From Mucilaginibacter flavus (GTDB lineage Bacteria > Bacteroidota > Bacteroidia > Sphingobacteriales > Sphingobacteriaceae): DNA of 51,133 nucleotides. The notes under the pieces were generated by a model, which worked only from the letters and a program-made list of their open reading frames with translations, was not told where the DNA came from and searched no databases. Positions 9,237 through 17,305 of the stretch are shown here, piece after piece. The position numbers and the translations under genes were made by a program. Position 1 is the stretch's first letter. Each line of letters begins with the position of its first letter. The stretch covers positions 1 through 51,133 of the forward strand of contig NZ_JAUFPS010000088.1 of assembly GCF_030409315.1 (NCBI RefSeq), read 5' to 3'.

Positions 9237-9244
9237 CAAATATA
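9237..9244 (-). promoter_or_regulatory. Bacteroidota -7 box for the M42 peptidase gene
   Basis: The minus strand reads TATATTTG, an exact TAnnTTTG. It would start transcription near 9230, about 28 nt before the start codon. No good -33 TTG is seen at the usual spacing. Confidence 0.5.
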
Positions 9245-9435
9245 ACAAACCTGTGGAAATGACATTAAAATAACTTGCCATATTTTAAACAAACGAGTGT
9301 TTTTATTATTAATTTAATATTTAAGCAACCCTATTTGATGTTTTTTTTAATTATGCATACAATTAAACCTTTTCATTAATTTTTTGTCATTAAATGTACG
9401 CTTTACAGTAATCTGTAAATGTGGGTTATTTAGTA

Positions 9436-9443
9436 TAATTTTG
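9436..9443 (+). promoter_or_regulatory. Bacteroidota -7 box that decides the start of the 9471 gene
   Basis: TAATTTTG is an exact TAnnTTTG. Transcription would begin near 9449. That leaves 22 nt to the GTG at 9471 and excludes the in-frame ATG at 9384. Confidence 0.5.
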
Positions 9444-9470
9444 ATTTTGTTATTTAATTCTTATCAAATC

Positions 9471-10388
9471 GTGAAGCGGTTCTTTCTTTTTTTTATCCCT
9501 GTAATTGTCTGTTTGGCCTCATGTAATGTGGTGCAATATGTAACGGTGCCGGTTAATTACGGCCCCAAAACGGGCTTCAGCCTGGATACATCAACAGTTG
9601 TAATAGTTAGCAGGTTTAACCCCGATACTTCATCAAAAGTAAAAGACCCGCGGAGGATTAGCGTTTTAAAAAAGATGGGTGTTACCGCTTTATCAACCGC
9701 GGCTAATCAGCTCAAATACTTACCTAAGGTTGGCATCATTAACCTGGTTGATTCGGTAACTTTTATCCCCAATGCCGATTCTGTTAAAGTTTTAGCCAAA
9801 AAGTATAAAGCAAATTACGTACTGGAGTTAAATGATGTAAGCGCCGGCGTTTATACCGAAACCAGTTATAACCAGGGTATGGCCTATACTTATTATGCCA
9901 CTAAAGTTAAAACCCGTTTTTCTTTGCATGAAAGCAATGGTGTTTATTCAAAGAAACTCAGCGGAATGGCCGAAGTGCAGCAGGATGAAGGCTATGGAGG
10001 AGGTTTTTCTTCCATGTTTTACCGACCTACTTACCGAAGCACCATCCCCGCACTCAATAGGGCTATAGCGGATGCCACTTTAGATGCTTTCAAAGATTAT
10101 TTACCATATTCGATAACAAACGATCGCCCGCTTTACGGCGGCGGAGATATGCTGGAATCAAGCGTGAACCATATAAAAGCAGGCAAATTTGACCTGGCCT
10201 ACAACATCCTTAACCCATTAATAGACGGACCAGATAAAAAACTGGCCAGCAAAGCCGCGTACAACCTGGCTGTAGTTTATGAAGCCCAGGGCGATATTGA
10301 AGAAGCCCTTAAAACCGCCAAACTATCAAACGATAAAAACCGCAACGATTTTGCCAACGCGCTGATTGTTGATTTGATGAAGGAATAA
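9471..10388 (+). CDS. lipoprotein with a C-terminal TPR-like region (DUF6340-like)
   Basis: A 305-aa protein is predicted from a GTG start. It begins MKRFFLFFIPVIVCLASC, a lipoprotein signal whose lipobox LASC ends in Cys18. The frame is open upstream to 9384, but those residues would bury the signal peptide, and a -7 box at 9436 lies inside them. The central part (VSRFNPD, YKANYVLELNDV) is beta-rich. The last 75 residues (AAYNLAVVYEAQGDIEEALKTA) are a tetratricopeptide-like helical repeat. The whole resembles the DUF6340 family of Bacteroidota. Its function is unknown; an envelope role is inferred from the lipobox. Confidence 0.75.
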   Translation: MKRFFLFFIPVIVCLASCNVVQYVTVPVNYGPKTGFSLDTSTVVIVSRFNPDTSSKVKDPRRISVLKKMGVTALSTAANQLKYLPKVGIINLVDSVTFIPNADSVKVLAKKYKANYVLELNDVSAGVYTETSYNQGMAYTYYATKVKTRFSLHESNGVYSKKLSGMAEVQQDEGYGGGFSSMFYRPTYRSTIPALNRAIADATLDAFKDYLPYSITNDRPLYGGGDMLESSVNHIKAGKFDLAYNILNPLIDGPDKKLASKAAYNLAVVYEAQGDIEEALKTAKLSNDKNRNDFANALIVDLMKE

Positions 10389-10407
10389 TTTGGGGTGTGC
10401 AGATGAT

Positions 10408-10550
10408 TTTGTCTGAACCGTGATTAAACAGATTCATCAGATTTTTTGGATTTTGATTTGCAGTCAGAAATAAGTGTAGACTTTTTTTCAGGACGAGACA
10501 AAAAAAATCTTGTTAATCCTTTAATCCCATAAATCCCGGTTCAGACAAAA
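10408..10550. repeat. intergenic inverted repeat (TGTCTGAACCG type)
   Basis: The arms TTTTGTCTGAACCG (10408-10421) and CGGTTCAGACAAAA (10537-10550) are perfect 14-bp inverted repeats. The inside holds a second pair of related AATCC/GGATT stretches. It lies between convergent genes and overlaps no coding sequence; the right arm ends 2 bp before the acetyltransferase stop. Confidence 0.65.
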
Positions 10551-10552
10551 GT

Positions 10553-10993
10553 CTACAAGTTTTTCTCAAATATTTCGTAATCAAATCCACCCTTTGAAAA
10601 TATCTCGTCGGTGGTGGTGAAGCCCGATTTTTGATAGAAGTCAAGTGCCGATACGCGGGCATTACACCAGATACGCTTGCCTCCGTTTATAATGGTAAAC
10701 TGGGTGATATAATCAAGTAATTGCCGGCCAATCCCCAATCCTTGCACCGATTCATCTATAGCGAATTTGCGGAACTGGAAATCATCGCCACGCTGAAACA
10801 GGGATACCACACCCACAATATAGTTGTCTTTAAAGGCGGCAAAATGCAGTCCGTCGTAATCTTCATCCATTCCCATTTCGCGCACGGTTTGCGCTGGATA
10901 AAGCACCTGCTGTCGCAATTTCCAGGTAAGTTCGGGACGGATTTGTTCCACGCTGATTTCGGATTTCGGATGTTCGATTTCGAATTTAGTCAT
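10553..10993 (-). CDS. GNAT family N-acetyltransferase
   Basis: This 146-aa protein is a compact GNAT. The acetyl-CoA-binding motif A is FAIDESVQGLGIGRQLLDYI (about 77-96), with the Q/GxxG loop as QGLGIG. The following strand NARVSALDFYQKSGF is the usual motif B with its Tyr. The acceptor substrate is unknown. The first dozen or so codons coincide with one arm of a dispersed inverted repeat (10955-10986), so the N-terminus MTKFEIEHPKSEIS appears to be repeat-derived. A later start is possible, but no Met occurs before residue 40, inside the fold. Confidence 0.85.
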   Translation of the reverse strand: MTKFEIEHPKSEISVEQIRPELTWKLRQQVLYPAQTVREMGMDEDYDGLHFAAFKDNYIVGVVSLFQRGDDFQFRKFAIDESVQGLGIGRQLLDYITQFTIINGGKRIWCNARVSALDFYQKSGFTTTDEIFSKGGFDYEIFEKNL

Positions 10994-11113
10994 GTTAGAT
11001 ATAGTGCTGTGCTTCCTATTGAAACGAAATAGCGTTCAAATTTATTAAGATTGATATTTATCTACCTTGCAAATCAAAATAAATCCGAAATCGAACATCC
11101 GAAATCCCAAATC
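10955..11113. repeat. 32-bp inverted repeat spanning a promoter region and two gene ends
   Basis: Positions 10955-10986 and 11082-11113 are inverted copies of a 32-bp unit (core ATCGAACATCCGAAATC) matching at 30 of 32 positions. The left arm lies inside the start of the acetyltransferase gene. The right arm ends on the stop codon of the carboxylase gene. The spacer of 95 bp holds no gene. A related word, TTCGAATGTCC, occurs inside the MITE-like element near 191-201. Confidence 0.7.
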
Positions 11114-12653
11114 ATAATGGAATATTCCCATGCTTTTTTCTCGGGTTATTCACCACTTTATTTTCAAGCATTTTAAAAGCATGGATAAGTTTTACGCGGG
11201 TTTCGGCGGGTTCAATTACCTCGTCAATAAAACCACGTTCGGCGGCGCGATAGGGGTTGGCAAAGGTATCTGAATACAATTGTTCTTTTTCTTTCCATTT
11301 GGCTTCCTTGTCTTCGGCGGTGCTGATCTCCCGTTTAAAAATGATTTCGGCAGCGCCTTTGGCGCCCATTACCGCGATTTCGGCACTTGGCCAGGCATAG
11401 TTCATGTCGGCACCAATGTGTTTGGAGTTCATTACATCATAAGCTCCGCCGTAGGCTTTGCGGGTAATTACGGTAACGCGTGGCACGGTGGCCTCGCAAA
11501 AGGCGTATAATAATTTGGCGCCGTTAGTTATAATGGCGTTCCATTCCTGGTCGGTGCCGGGCAAAAAGCCGGGTACATCTTCAAAAACCAACAGAGGGAT
11601 ATTAAAACTATCGCAAAAACGCACAAAGCGGGCAGCTTTGGTTGAGCTATGGATATCCAACACGCCGGCTAAAAACGCGGGCTGATTGGCAACAATACCA
11701 ATACTACGCCCGGCAAGTCTTGCGAAGCCAACCACAATGTTTTCGGCAAAATCTTTATGCACTTCCAGGAACGAATCGGCATCAATTACATGGTCAATAA
11801 TCTCGCGGATATCATAAGGGATCGAAGCGATTTCTGGAAGTATGGTATCCAGTTCAGGCCTAAGTTCGTTTTGTATCTCGTACGCTAATGCCGGTGCCCT
11901 GTCCTCGCAGTTCTGCGGCATATAGCTTAACAGCGCTTTAACATTTTGAATGGCCACTATCTCATTGGCGCAGGCAAAATGCGTAACGCCCGATTTGGTT
12001 GCATGAGTATTAGCTCCGCCCAGCTCTTCGGACGTAACAACTTCATGAGTAACCGTTTTTACAACATTTGGACCGGTTACAAACATGTAGGAGGTGTTCT
12101 CTACCATCAAAATAAAATCGGTGATGGCAGGGGAGTATACCGCGCCGCCCGCGCAGGGGCCCATAATGGCCGAAATTTGAGGTATCACGCCCGACGCCAT
12201 GGTATTGCGGTAAAAGATATCGGCGTAACCACCTAAAGATACCACGCCTTCCTGGATGCGCGCGCCGCCAGAGTCATTTAAACCCACAACCGGTGCGCCA
12301 TTCTTAATGGCCAGGTCCATAATTTTGCAGATCTTTTCGGCATGGGTTTCGGATAACGACCCGCCGAAAACGGTAAAATCCTGCGAGAATACATAGACCA
12401 GCCTGCCATTTATGGTACCGTAACCTGTTACAACGCCATCGCCTGGATATTTTTCTTTCTCCATCCCAAAATCTGTCGACCGGTGGGCCACAAGCATACC
12501 AATTTCCTGGAACGAACCCTCGTCCAATAAAAAATGAAGCCTTTCACGTGCTGTTAATTTGCCTTTTTTATGCTGACTTTCAATGCGTACCGTGCCGCCA
12601 CCTTCCAGCGCCTTTTGGCGTTTTTGCCTTAATACTCCAAGCTTTTTATCCAC
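11112..12653 (-). CDS. acyl-CoA carboxylase beta subunit (propionyl/methylmalonyl type)
   Basis: This 513-aa carboxyltransferase moves carboxyl groups between biotin and a short acyl-CoA (propionyl-CoA carboxylase beta or methylmalonyl-CoA decarboxylase alpha). Seen in the sequence are the N-terminal LTARERLHFLLDEGSF, the oxyanion-loop region LNDSGGARIQEGV, the GGAVYSPA stretch and the C-terminal half with GGAYDVMNSKHIGAD. The length is standard for the family. No biotin carboxylase or biotin carrier gene is adjacent. Propionyl-CoA in methylmalonyl metabolism is the most likely substrate, but acetyl- or methylcrotonyl-CoA cannot be excluded. The stop codon overlaps the end of a repeat arm. 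Confidence 0.9.
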   Translation of the reverse strand: MDKKLGVLRQKRQKALEGGGTVRIESQHKKGKLTARERLHFLLDEGSFQEIGMLVAHRSTDFGMEKEKYPGDGVVTGYGTINGRLVYVFSQDFTVFGGSLSETHAEKICKIMDLAIKNGAPVVGLNDSGGARIQEGVVSLGGYADIFYRNTMASGVIPQISAIMGPCAGGAVYSPAITDFILMVENTSYMFVTGPNVVKTVTHEVVTSEELGGANTHATKSGVTHFACANEIVAIQNVKALLSYMPQNCEDRAPALAYEIQNELRPELDTILPEIASIPYDIREIIDHVIDADSFLEVHKDFAENIVVGFARLAGRSIGIVANQPAFLAGVLDIHSSTKAARFVRFCDSFNIPLLVFEDVPGFLPGTDQEWNAIITNGAKLLYAFCEATVPRVTVITRKAYGGAYDVMNSKHIGADMNYAWPSAEIAVMGAKGAAEIIFKREISTAEDKEAKWKEKEQLYSDTFANPYRAAERGFIDEVIEPAETRVKLIHAFKMLENKVVNNPRKKHGNIPL

Positions 12654-12723
12654 AATTCAGGTTGTTTGTAACCTGATAAAAATAGTAATTAAATTGTAAG
12701 ATAGCCGCAAAACTGATTTCGAC

Positions 12724-12756
12724 TTGATTTAAAAGAATGTTTTTTATCTATATTTG
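12724..12756 (+). promoter_or_regulatory. promoter with exact -7 box directly before the ATG
   Basis: TTG at 12724-12726 and TATATTTG at 12749-12756 are 22 bp apart, close to the Bacteroidota -33/-7 arrangement. Predicted initiation (about 12761-12764) falls on the ATG at 12762, so the transcript would be leaderless or nearly so. Confidence 0.5.
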
Positions 12757-12761
12757 TGACA

Positions 12762-13094
12762 ATGAAGTCGAGGAATTTCAAAACGTTAATAGTTGCATTG
12801 TTTATGGGCGTCTTTTTAATAAAGATGGGCATATCACTTGCACCTGCGTTTTTGGCACTTGACTGCAAAGCCGTAAGGGCGGTTATCATGCAATTGGAGC
12901 AGGAAACAAAATCTGAAAAAGATACGCCGGATAAGGATACTTTTAAAGAGAAAAAGGTTTTTGACGAGTACTATTTTCACAGCGTGGAGTTTATAACCTT
13001 CATCAACGAAAGCAACATACTCCATAACCAGGAACACAGCTTACTCATACAGCTTTACCACCCGGTAGTACCTACCCCGCCTCCCAACGTTTAA
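12762..13094 (+). CDS. small membrane-anchored protein, unknown function
   Basis: This 110-aa protein has a basic start (MKSRNFK), one hydrophobic segment (about 8-33, LIVALFMGVFLIKMGISLAPAF), then a charged region and a Pro-rich C-terminus ending PVVPTPPPN. I do not recognise a family. A single anchor with the rest in the periplasm is the simplest reading. It lies 77 bp before the SulP transporter gene on the same strand and may belong to the same unit. The frame can start at GTG 12756, but ATG 12762 is more likely. An even later Met inside the hydrophobic segment cannot be ruled out, given the close promoter. Confidence 0.6.
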   Translation: MKSRNFKTLIVALFMGVFLIKMGISLAPAFLALDCKAVRAVIMQLEQETKSEKDTPDKDTFKEKKVFDEYYFHSVEFITFINESNILHNQEHSLLIQLYHPVVPTPPPNV

Positions 13095-13171
13095 ATGATT
13101 AACCGGATACCAACATATCCGGACTGTAACGCTTTACAATTCATTTAAATTTTCAACCAAACACAATTCTT

Positions 13172-14776
13172 ATGTCAATTAAGCAAGGTGGATTTGCCGT
13201 GGGCGATCTTAACCTACAAAAATATTTTTTGCCCAAAAACTTAAAAAGAGACCTTCCCTCCAGTCTTGTAGTATTCCTGGTAGCATTGCCTTTATGCCTT
13301 GGTATTGCCCTGGCATCGGGCGCGCCGCTTTTCGCGGGTGTGCTAACCGGTATTATTGGCGGCGTAGTAGTAGGCTCTTTAAGCGGGTCGCAACTCAGCG
13401 TGGCCGGTCCGGCGGCTGGTTTAACGGTTATTGTACTGAACGCCATAACCACGCTTGGCTCGTACGAAACCTTCCTGATGGCGCTTGTACTTGCCGGGTT
13501 TTTCCAGATAATACTGGGCGTTTTAAAAGCCGGTACTATTGCCAATTACTTCCCATCGTCAGTAATTGAAGGGATGCTGGCGGCTATTGGGATCATTTTA
13601 ATTATGAAGCAGTTTCCGCACGCTGTTGGTTACGATGCCGATTTTGAAGGCGACGAAGGCTTTAGCCAGGCCGATGAGCATAACAGCTTTTCGGGAATAT
13701 TAGGCGCTTTGCATAAGGTAAACTATGGTGCTATCATTATTGCAGTGGTTTCATTATTGATAATGATATACTGGCCAAAGTTTAAAAAGATGGCCATGGT
13801 GCCCGCCCCGTTATTGGTAGTGGTTGCCGGCGTTATTTTAAGCACTGTGTTTAAAGGAACAGGTTTGGCCTTGCTTACTAAGCAGTTTGTGCATATCCCG
13901 ATTGTAAATAGCAGCAATGAGTTTTTTGGACTGTTTAAATCGGCCAATTTTAGCACCATTGGCAATAAACAGGTTTGGATCTCGGCTTTCACCATTGCCA
14001 TAGTGGCAAGTTTAGAAACCTTGTTAAGCCTGGAAGCGGTAGATAAGATAGACCCTATTAAACGCGTATCGCCTACCAACCGCGAATTAGTGGCGCAGGG
14101 AATTGGTAACATTACCAGCGGCTTTTTGGGCGGCTTGCCCATGACGGCCGTTATTGTACGATCATCTGCAAACGTAAACTCGGGTGCCCGCACCAAAATG
14201 AGCGCCATAGTTCACGGTTTATTGTTGCTGATATCGCTGTTGTTTATACCGGTGCTTATCAACATGATTCCGTTATCATGTTTGGCGGCAATATTACTCA
14301 TGACAGGTTACAGACTGGCCCGCATAGGTTTGTTTAAACATATGTGGCACCAGGGCCTAAATCAGTTTATACCTTTTGTGGTAACCATCATAGCGGTGGT
14401 ACTTACCGATCTTTTGATAGGCGTAGGCATCGGTATGCTGGTAGGCATCTTCTATATTTTACGCACCAATTTACGCAATCCCTACTTTTACCAGATAGTG
14501 AAAAACGGTGATAAAAAGACCATCAACATCAAGCTGGCCGAGGAGGTTTCCTTTTTAAACAAGGCGGCTATACAGGTTACGTTAACCAGTTTGCCAAGTG
14601 GTACCGATGTAGTGATTGATGGCTCAAACTCGCGTTACATTGATCCGGATGTGTTGGAGATCATCCATAATTACAAGCACAATGCTTTTACTAAAGGCAT
14701 ATTGGTGCAATTATTAAACATAAGGGATAAGTACGATGTACCTCCTTTGAAAGAATTAATTTATAACCCTAACTAA
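13172..14776 (+). CDS. SulP family anion transporter (bicarbonate transport suggested by context)
   Basis: This 534-aa inner-membrane protein has the SulP core of many transmembrane segments (about 25-430) with the signature SGSQLSVAGPAAGLTVIV. A short cytoplasmic STAS domain follows (about 450-534). The family carries sulfate, bicarbonate or other anions, usually with Na+ or H+. A beta-carbonic anhydrase gene starts 10 bp after its stop, which points to HCO3- as the substrate, as in SulP-carbonic anhydrase pairs. Substrate is inference; family is clear. The length matches bacterial SulP proteins. Confidence 0.92.
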   Translation: MSIKQGGFAVGDLNLQKYFLPKNLKRDLPSSLVVFLVALPLCLGIALASGAPLFAGVLTGIIGGVVVGSLSGSQLSVAGPAAGLTVIVLNAITTLGSYETFLMALVLAGFFQIILGVLKAGTIANYFPSSVIEGMLAAIGIILIMKQFPHAVGYDADFEGDEGFSQADEHNSFSGILGALHKVNYGAIIIAVVSLLIMIYWPKFKKMAMVPAPLLVVVAGVILSTVFKGTGLALLTKQFVHIPIVNSSNEFFGLFKSANFSTIGNKQVWISAFTIAIVASLETLLSLEAVDKIDPIKRVSPTNRELVAQGIGNITSGFLGGLPMTAVIVRSSANVNSGARTKMSAIVHGLLLLISLLFIPVLINMIPLSCLAAILLMTGYRLARIGLFKHMWHQGLNQFIPFVVTIIAVVLTDLLIGVGIGMLVGIFYILRTNLRNPYFYQIVKNGDKKTINIKLAEEVSFLNKAAIQVTLTSLPSGTDVVIDGSNSRYIDPDVLEIIHNYKHNAFTKGILVQLLNIRDKYDVPPLKELIYNPN

Positions 14777-14786
14777 CAAGAAAATC

Positions 14787-15500
14787 ATGTCATCAACAGA
14801 AAATAAAAAACAAGTAATAGATACCACCAACATCAAACTGGCCCAGGCTGATAGCTACAACGCCCTGATTAAAGGCAATGCCGAATGGGTAGAGCGGAAG
14901 TTAGGCGAAGACAGCGACTTTTTCAAAAAATTAGCTAAAGGTCAGCAGCCACAGGTATTATGGATAGGCTGCTCAGATAGCCGTGTACCGGCCAATGAAG
15001 TTACCGGCACCAAAGCCGGCGAAGTGTTTGTACACCGCAACATTGCCAATGTATGCGTACACTCGGATATGAATATGCTGAGCGTGCTTGATTACGCCGT
15101 AAATGTACTTAAGGTAAAACACGTGATTGTAGCCGGTCATTACGGTTGCGGTGGTGTTGCCGCTGCTATGAGCAATAAACAATTTGGACTGATTGACAAC
15201 TGGTTGCGCCACATTAAAGATGTGTACCGTTTGCATAGCTACGAGCTTGACCGCATAACTGACGAAACCCAGAAGCTAAACCGCCTGGTTGAGCTCAATG
15301 TAAGCGAGCAGGTGTATAACCTTTGCAAAACATCCATTATCCAAAACGCGTGGATGGAACGTCATGACCTGGAGGTACATGGCTGGGTGATAAACTTAGG
15401 TACCGGTTTGGTAAAAGATTTAAAAGTAACCAGCAGCAGCCCCAATAATTTGGGCTATGTATATGAACTTGACGGTGTTAACGCGGTGGCCGCGCACTAA
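14787..15500 (+). CDS. beta-class carbonic anhydrase 1
   Basis: This 237-aa enzyme interconverts CO2 and HCO3- in the cytoplasm. Zinc ligands are Cys62 (GCSDSRVP), His118 and Cys121 (GHYGCGG). Asp64 and Arg66 form the usual Asp/Arg dyad. The start at 14787 leaves a 10-bp gap to the SulP stop, so the two are one operon and the enzyme may supply or consume transported bicarbonate. It is paralogous to the protein at 16503, with long identical runs such as MNMLSVLDYAVNVLKVKHVI. A terminator follows at 15529. Confidence 0.95.
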   Translation: MSSTENKKQVIDTTNIKLAQADSYNALIKGNAEWVERKLGEDSDFFKKLAKGQQPQVLWIGCSDSRVPANEVTGTKAGEVFVHRNIANVCVHSDMNMLSVLDYAVNVLKVKHVIVAGHYGCGGVAAAMSNKQFGLIDNWLRHIKDVYRLHSYELDRITDETQKLNRLVELNVSEQVYNLCKTSIIQNAWMERHDLEVHGWVINLGTGLVKDLKVTSSSPNNLGYVYELDGVNAVAAH

Positions 15501-15528
15501 GAAGAACTTGTTTGTTTAATCTGGTTCG

Positions 15529-15560
15529 ATCCCGGCTTGCGAAAGCGGCCGGGATTTTTA
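15529..15560 (+). terminator. terminator after carbonic anhydrase 1
   Basis: ATCCCGGC (15529-15536) pairs with GCCGGGAT (15548-15555), with an additional stem-loop in between, and TTTTT follows at 15556 with one A. Confidence 0.7.
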
Positions 15561-15676
15561 GCCTCACCTAAATCCTCTCCAAAGGAGAGGACTTTTGATT
15601 TGCGTGTTTTGGAAAGTTCAAAATATTTAAACTATTCTTTTAAAGTCCCCTCCTTTGGAGAGGATTTAGGTGAGGC
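15561..15676. repeat. intergenic palindromic repeat (CCTCACCTAAATCCTCTCC type)
   Basis: Arms 15561-15595 and 15642-15676 are 35-bp inverted repeats with one mismatch. Each arm also contains the small palindrome CTCTCCAAAGGAGAG. The type is common between Bacteroidota genes. The rest of the gap to 15724 shows nothing else. Confidence 0.75.
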
Positions 15677-15724
15677 CAATTTTTTATACTAAATTTACCC
15701 TAAGTACAACCGCTTAATAATTAT

Positions 15725-16471
15725 ATGCTTAGGCAATCAAAAGAAGATCGTACGCTTAAACAAAATTTGATGCTCGCTTCGTCAACGGCATTTGTATCCG
15801 GGGTAACCAATATTGCGGGTATGGTCGCTTTTTTGGCCTTCTCGGCCAATATAACTGGCCATGTGGCTAACCTGGCTAAACATATTGTACAGCAAAATTT
15901 CAGGGAGATCATTGTATTTGCCATCTGGCTGCTGATGTTTTTTGCCGGGGCATTTTTATCAAACTTTATTGTGCGTTCGTTTGAGCATAAAAGCCGCTAT
16001 AAGGCACATTCCATCCCTATTGCTATGGAAACCGTACTGTTATTGTTTGTGGCGATATACGGCCATAACTTTTACCGCGAAACAGATCTTGAACGTGAGG
16101 TTGTGATCGGGTTTATCATATTTTCGATGGGATTGCAAAACGGCCTGGTGTCAACCATATCCGGCGGACTCATCAAATCTACCCATCTCACCGGTTTATT
16201 TACCGATTTGGGCGGCGATATATCCGAATGGCTGCACCCAAGAATTGCTAAAACCGATGTGATCCGCAATAAAATATACATACGCCTAACGGTATTGTCG
16301 TTTTATTTGATTGGGGCGATAGCCGGCGGCATTTTATTTAATATGTACGATTTTGCGATATTCTATTTCATTCCACTAATTTTGTTAACAATATTGTACT
16401 ATGATCTGTCGCCCATTGCCCTCTATAAAATTTCGCGTTTATTTGGGGGCGAGAAAAGCAGTTCGGTATAA
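15725..16471 (+). CDS. DUF1275 (YoaK) family membrane protein
   Basis: This 248-aa protein has about six transmembrane helices. It carries the DUF1275 hallmark stretches SGVTNIAGMVAFL near the start and the central GLQNGLVSTISGG and KSTHLTGLFTDLGGDI. The family is widespread and of unknown function; a small-molecule transporter is often assumed. It lies between two carbonic anhydrase genes on the same strand, 31 bp before the second. That placement suggests, but does not show, a role linked to CO2 or bicarbonate. The start at 15725 gives a normal cytoplasmic N-terminus. Confidence 0.85.
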   Translation: MLRQSKEDRTLKQNLMLASSTAFVSGVTNIAGMVAFLAFSANITGHVANLAKHIVQQNFREIIVFAIWLLMFFAGAFLSNFIVRSFEHKSRYKAHSIPIAMETVLLLFVAIYGHNFYRETDLEREVVIGFIIFSMGLQNGLVSTISGGLIKSTHLTGLFTDLGGDISEWLHPRIAKTDVIRNKIYIRLTVLSFYLIGAIAGGILFNMYDFAIFYFIPLILLTILYYDLSPIALYKISRLFGGEKSSSV

Positions 16472-16502
16472 AACATCTTTCTAAACTAAAAACTAAAAAA
16501 CT

Positions 16503-17165
16503 ATGTGCGCTAAAAAGTTATTACACGACACCAGTCACATCACTTACGAAAGCCTTTTGGAAGGTAATGAACAATTTATTGCCGATGCTTTAGCCGAAGA
16601 CCCAAAGTTTTTTGAAAAACTGGCCAACGGCCAAACCCCGCCGGTACTATGGATTGGCTGTGCCGATAGCCGTGTACCCGCAAACCAGATCACCAACACC
16701 TCGCCGGGCGAAATATTTGTACACCGTAACATCGCCAATATGGTTATACACTCGGATATGAATATGCTATCGGTACTGGATTATGCCGTAAACGTGCTGA
16801 AAGTAAAACACGTAATAGTAACAGGTCATTACGGCTGTGGCGGTGTAATTGCCGCTATGAGCAACAAAGAATTTGGCCTGATTGACAACTGGTTGCGCCA
16901 CATTAAAGACGTTTACCGCCTGCATTCTGCCGAACTGGAAGCTATTGAAGACCATGACGCACGTGCCAGTCGCCTGGTGGAATTAAACGTGGTTGAAAAC
17001 GTTTATAACCTATGCAAAACCACCATCGTACAAAACGCCTGGAAACACGGCCAGGAACTATCTGTACACGGCTGGGTATACAGCTTAGCCACCGGCAAAA
17101 TAAACGACATGAAAGTGAGCACCAGCAACAACACCAAGCTGGGCGACGTGTTTAAATTCGAGTAA
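16503..17165 (+). CDS. beta-class carbonic anhydrase 2
   Basis: This 220-aa beta-carbonic anhydrase has zinc ligands Cys53 (GCADSRVP), His109 and Cys112 (GHYGCGG) and the Asp55/Arg57 dyad. It is a close paralogue of the enzyme at 14787, sharing a 32-nt identical DNA stretch (around 16879 and 15189) and most of the core residues. The C-terminal parts differ, so this is an older duplication and not a recent exact copy. Its gene follows the DUF1275 gene by 31 bp. A very stable hairpin lies after it. Confidence 0.95.
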   Translation: MCAKKLLHDTSHITYESLLEGNEQFIADALAEDPKFFEKLANGQTPPVLWIGCADSRVPANQITNTSPGEIFVHRNIANMVIHSDMNMLSVLDYAVNVLKVKHVIVTGHYGCGGVIAAMSNKEFGLIDNWLRHIKDVYRLHSAELEAIEDHDARASRLVELNVVENVYNLCKTTIVQNAWKHGQELSVHGWVYSLATGKINDMKVSTSNNTKLGDVFKFE

Positions 17166-17176
17166 TCTATAGAGTC

Positions 17177-17300
17177 AAGAATCAAGAGTCAAGAATCAAG
17201 ACAGCTGCAATAAAGAAGGGCCGGAAATTCGAATTTCCGGCCCTTTTTGCTTATGAAGGCGGCAAAAGTCTTAACTCTTGATTCTTGACTCTTGATTCTT
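17177..17300. repeat. 24-bp inverted repeat around a terminator
   Basis: Positions 17177-17200 (core CAAGAGTCAAGAATC) and 17277-17300 are perfect inverted repeats of 24 bp made of short tandem words (GAGTCAAGAATCAA). They enclose the terminator hairpin at 17218-17243 and lie between convergent genes. Confidence 0.7.
17218..17248 (+). terminator. perfect palindromic terminator
   Basis: A 26-bp palindrome (17218-17243; half-site GGGCCGGAAATTC) is followed by TTTTT. It ends the carbonic anhydrase 2 transcript. On the other strand it could also serve the convergent pruA gene, although the T-run there is weaker. Confidence 0.8.
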
Positions 17301-17305
17301 TCCCC

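Noticed and set aside
17166..17305. CRISPR-like short repeats (GAGTCAAGAATCAA words)
   Set aside because: There are only a few copies arranged as one inverted repeat, with no regular spacers and no cas genes.
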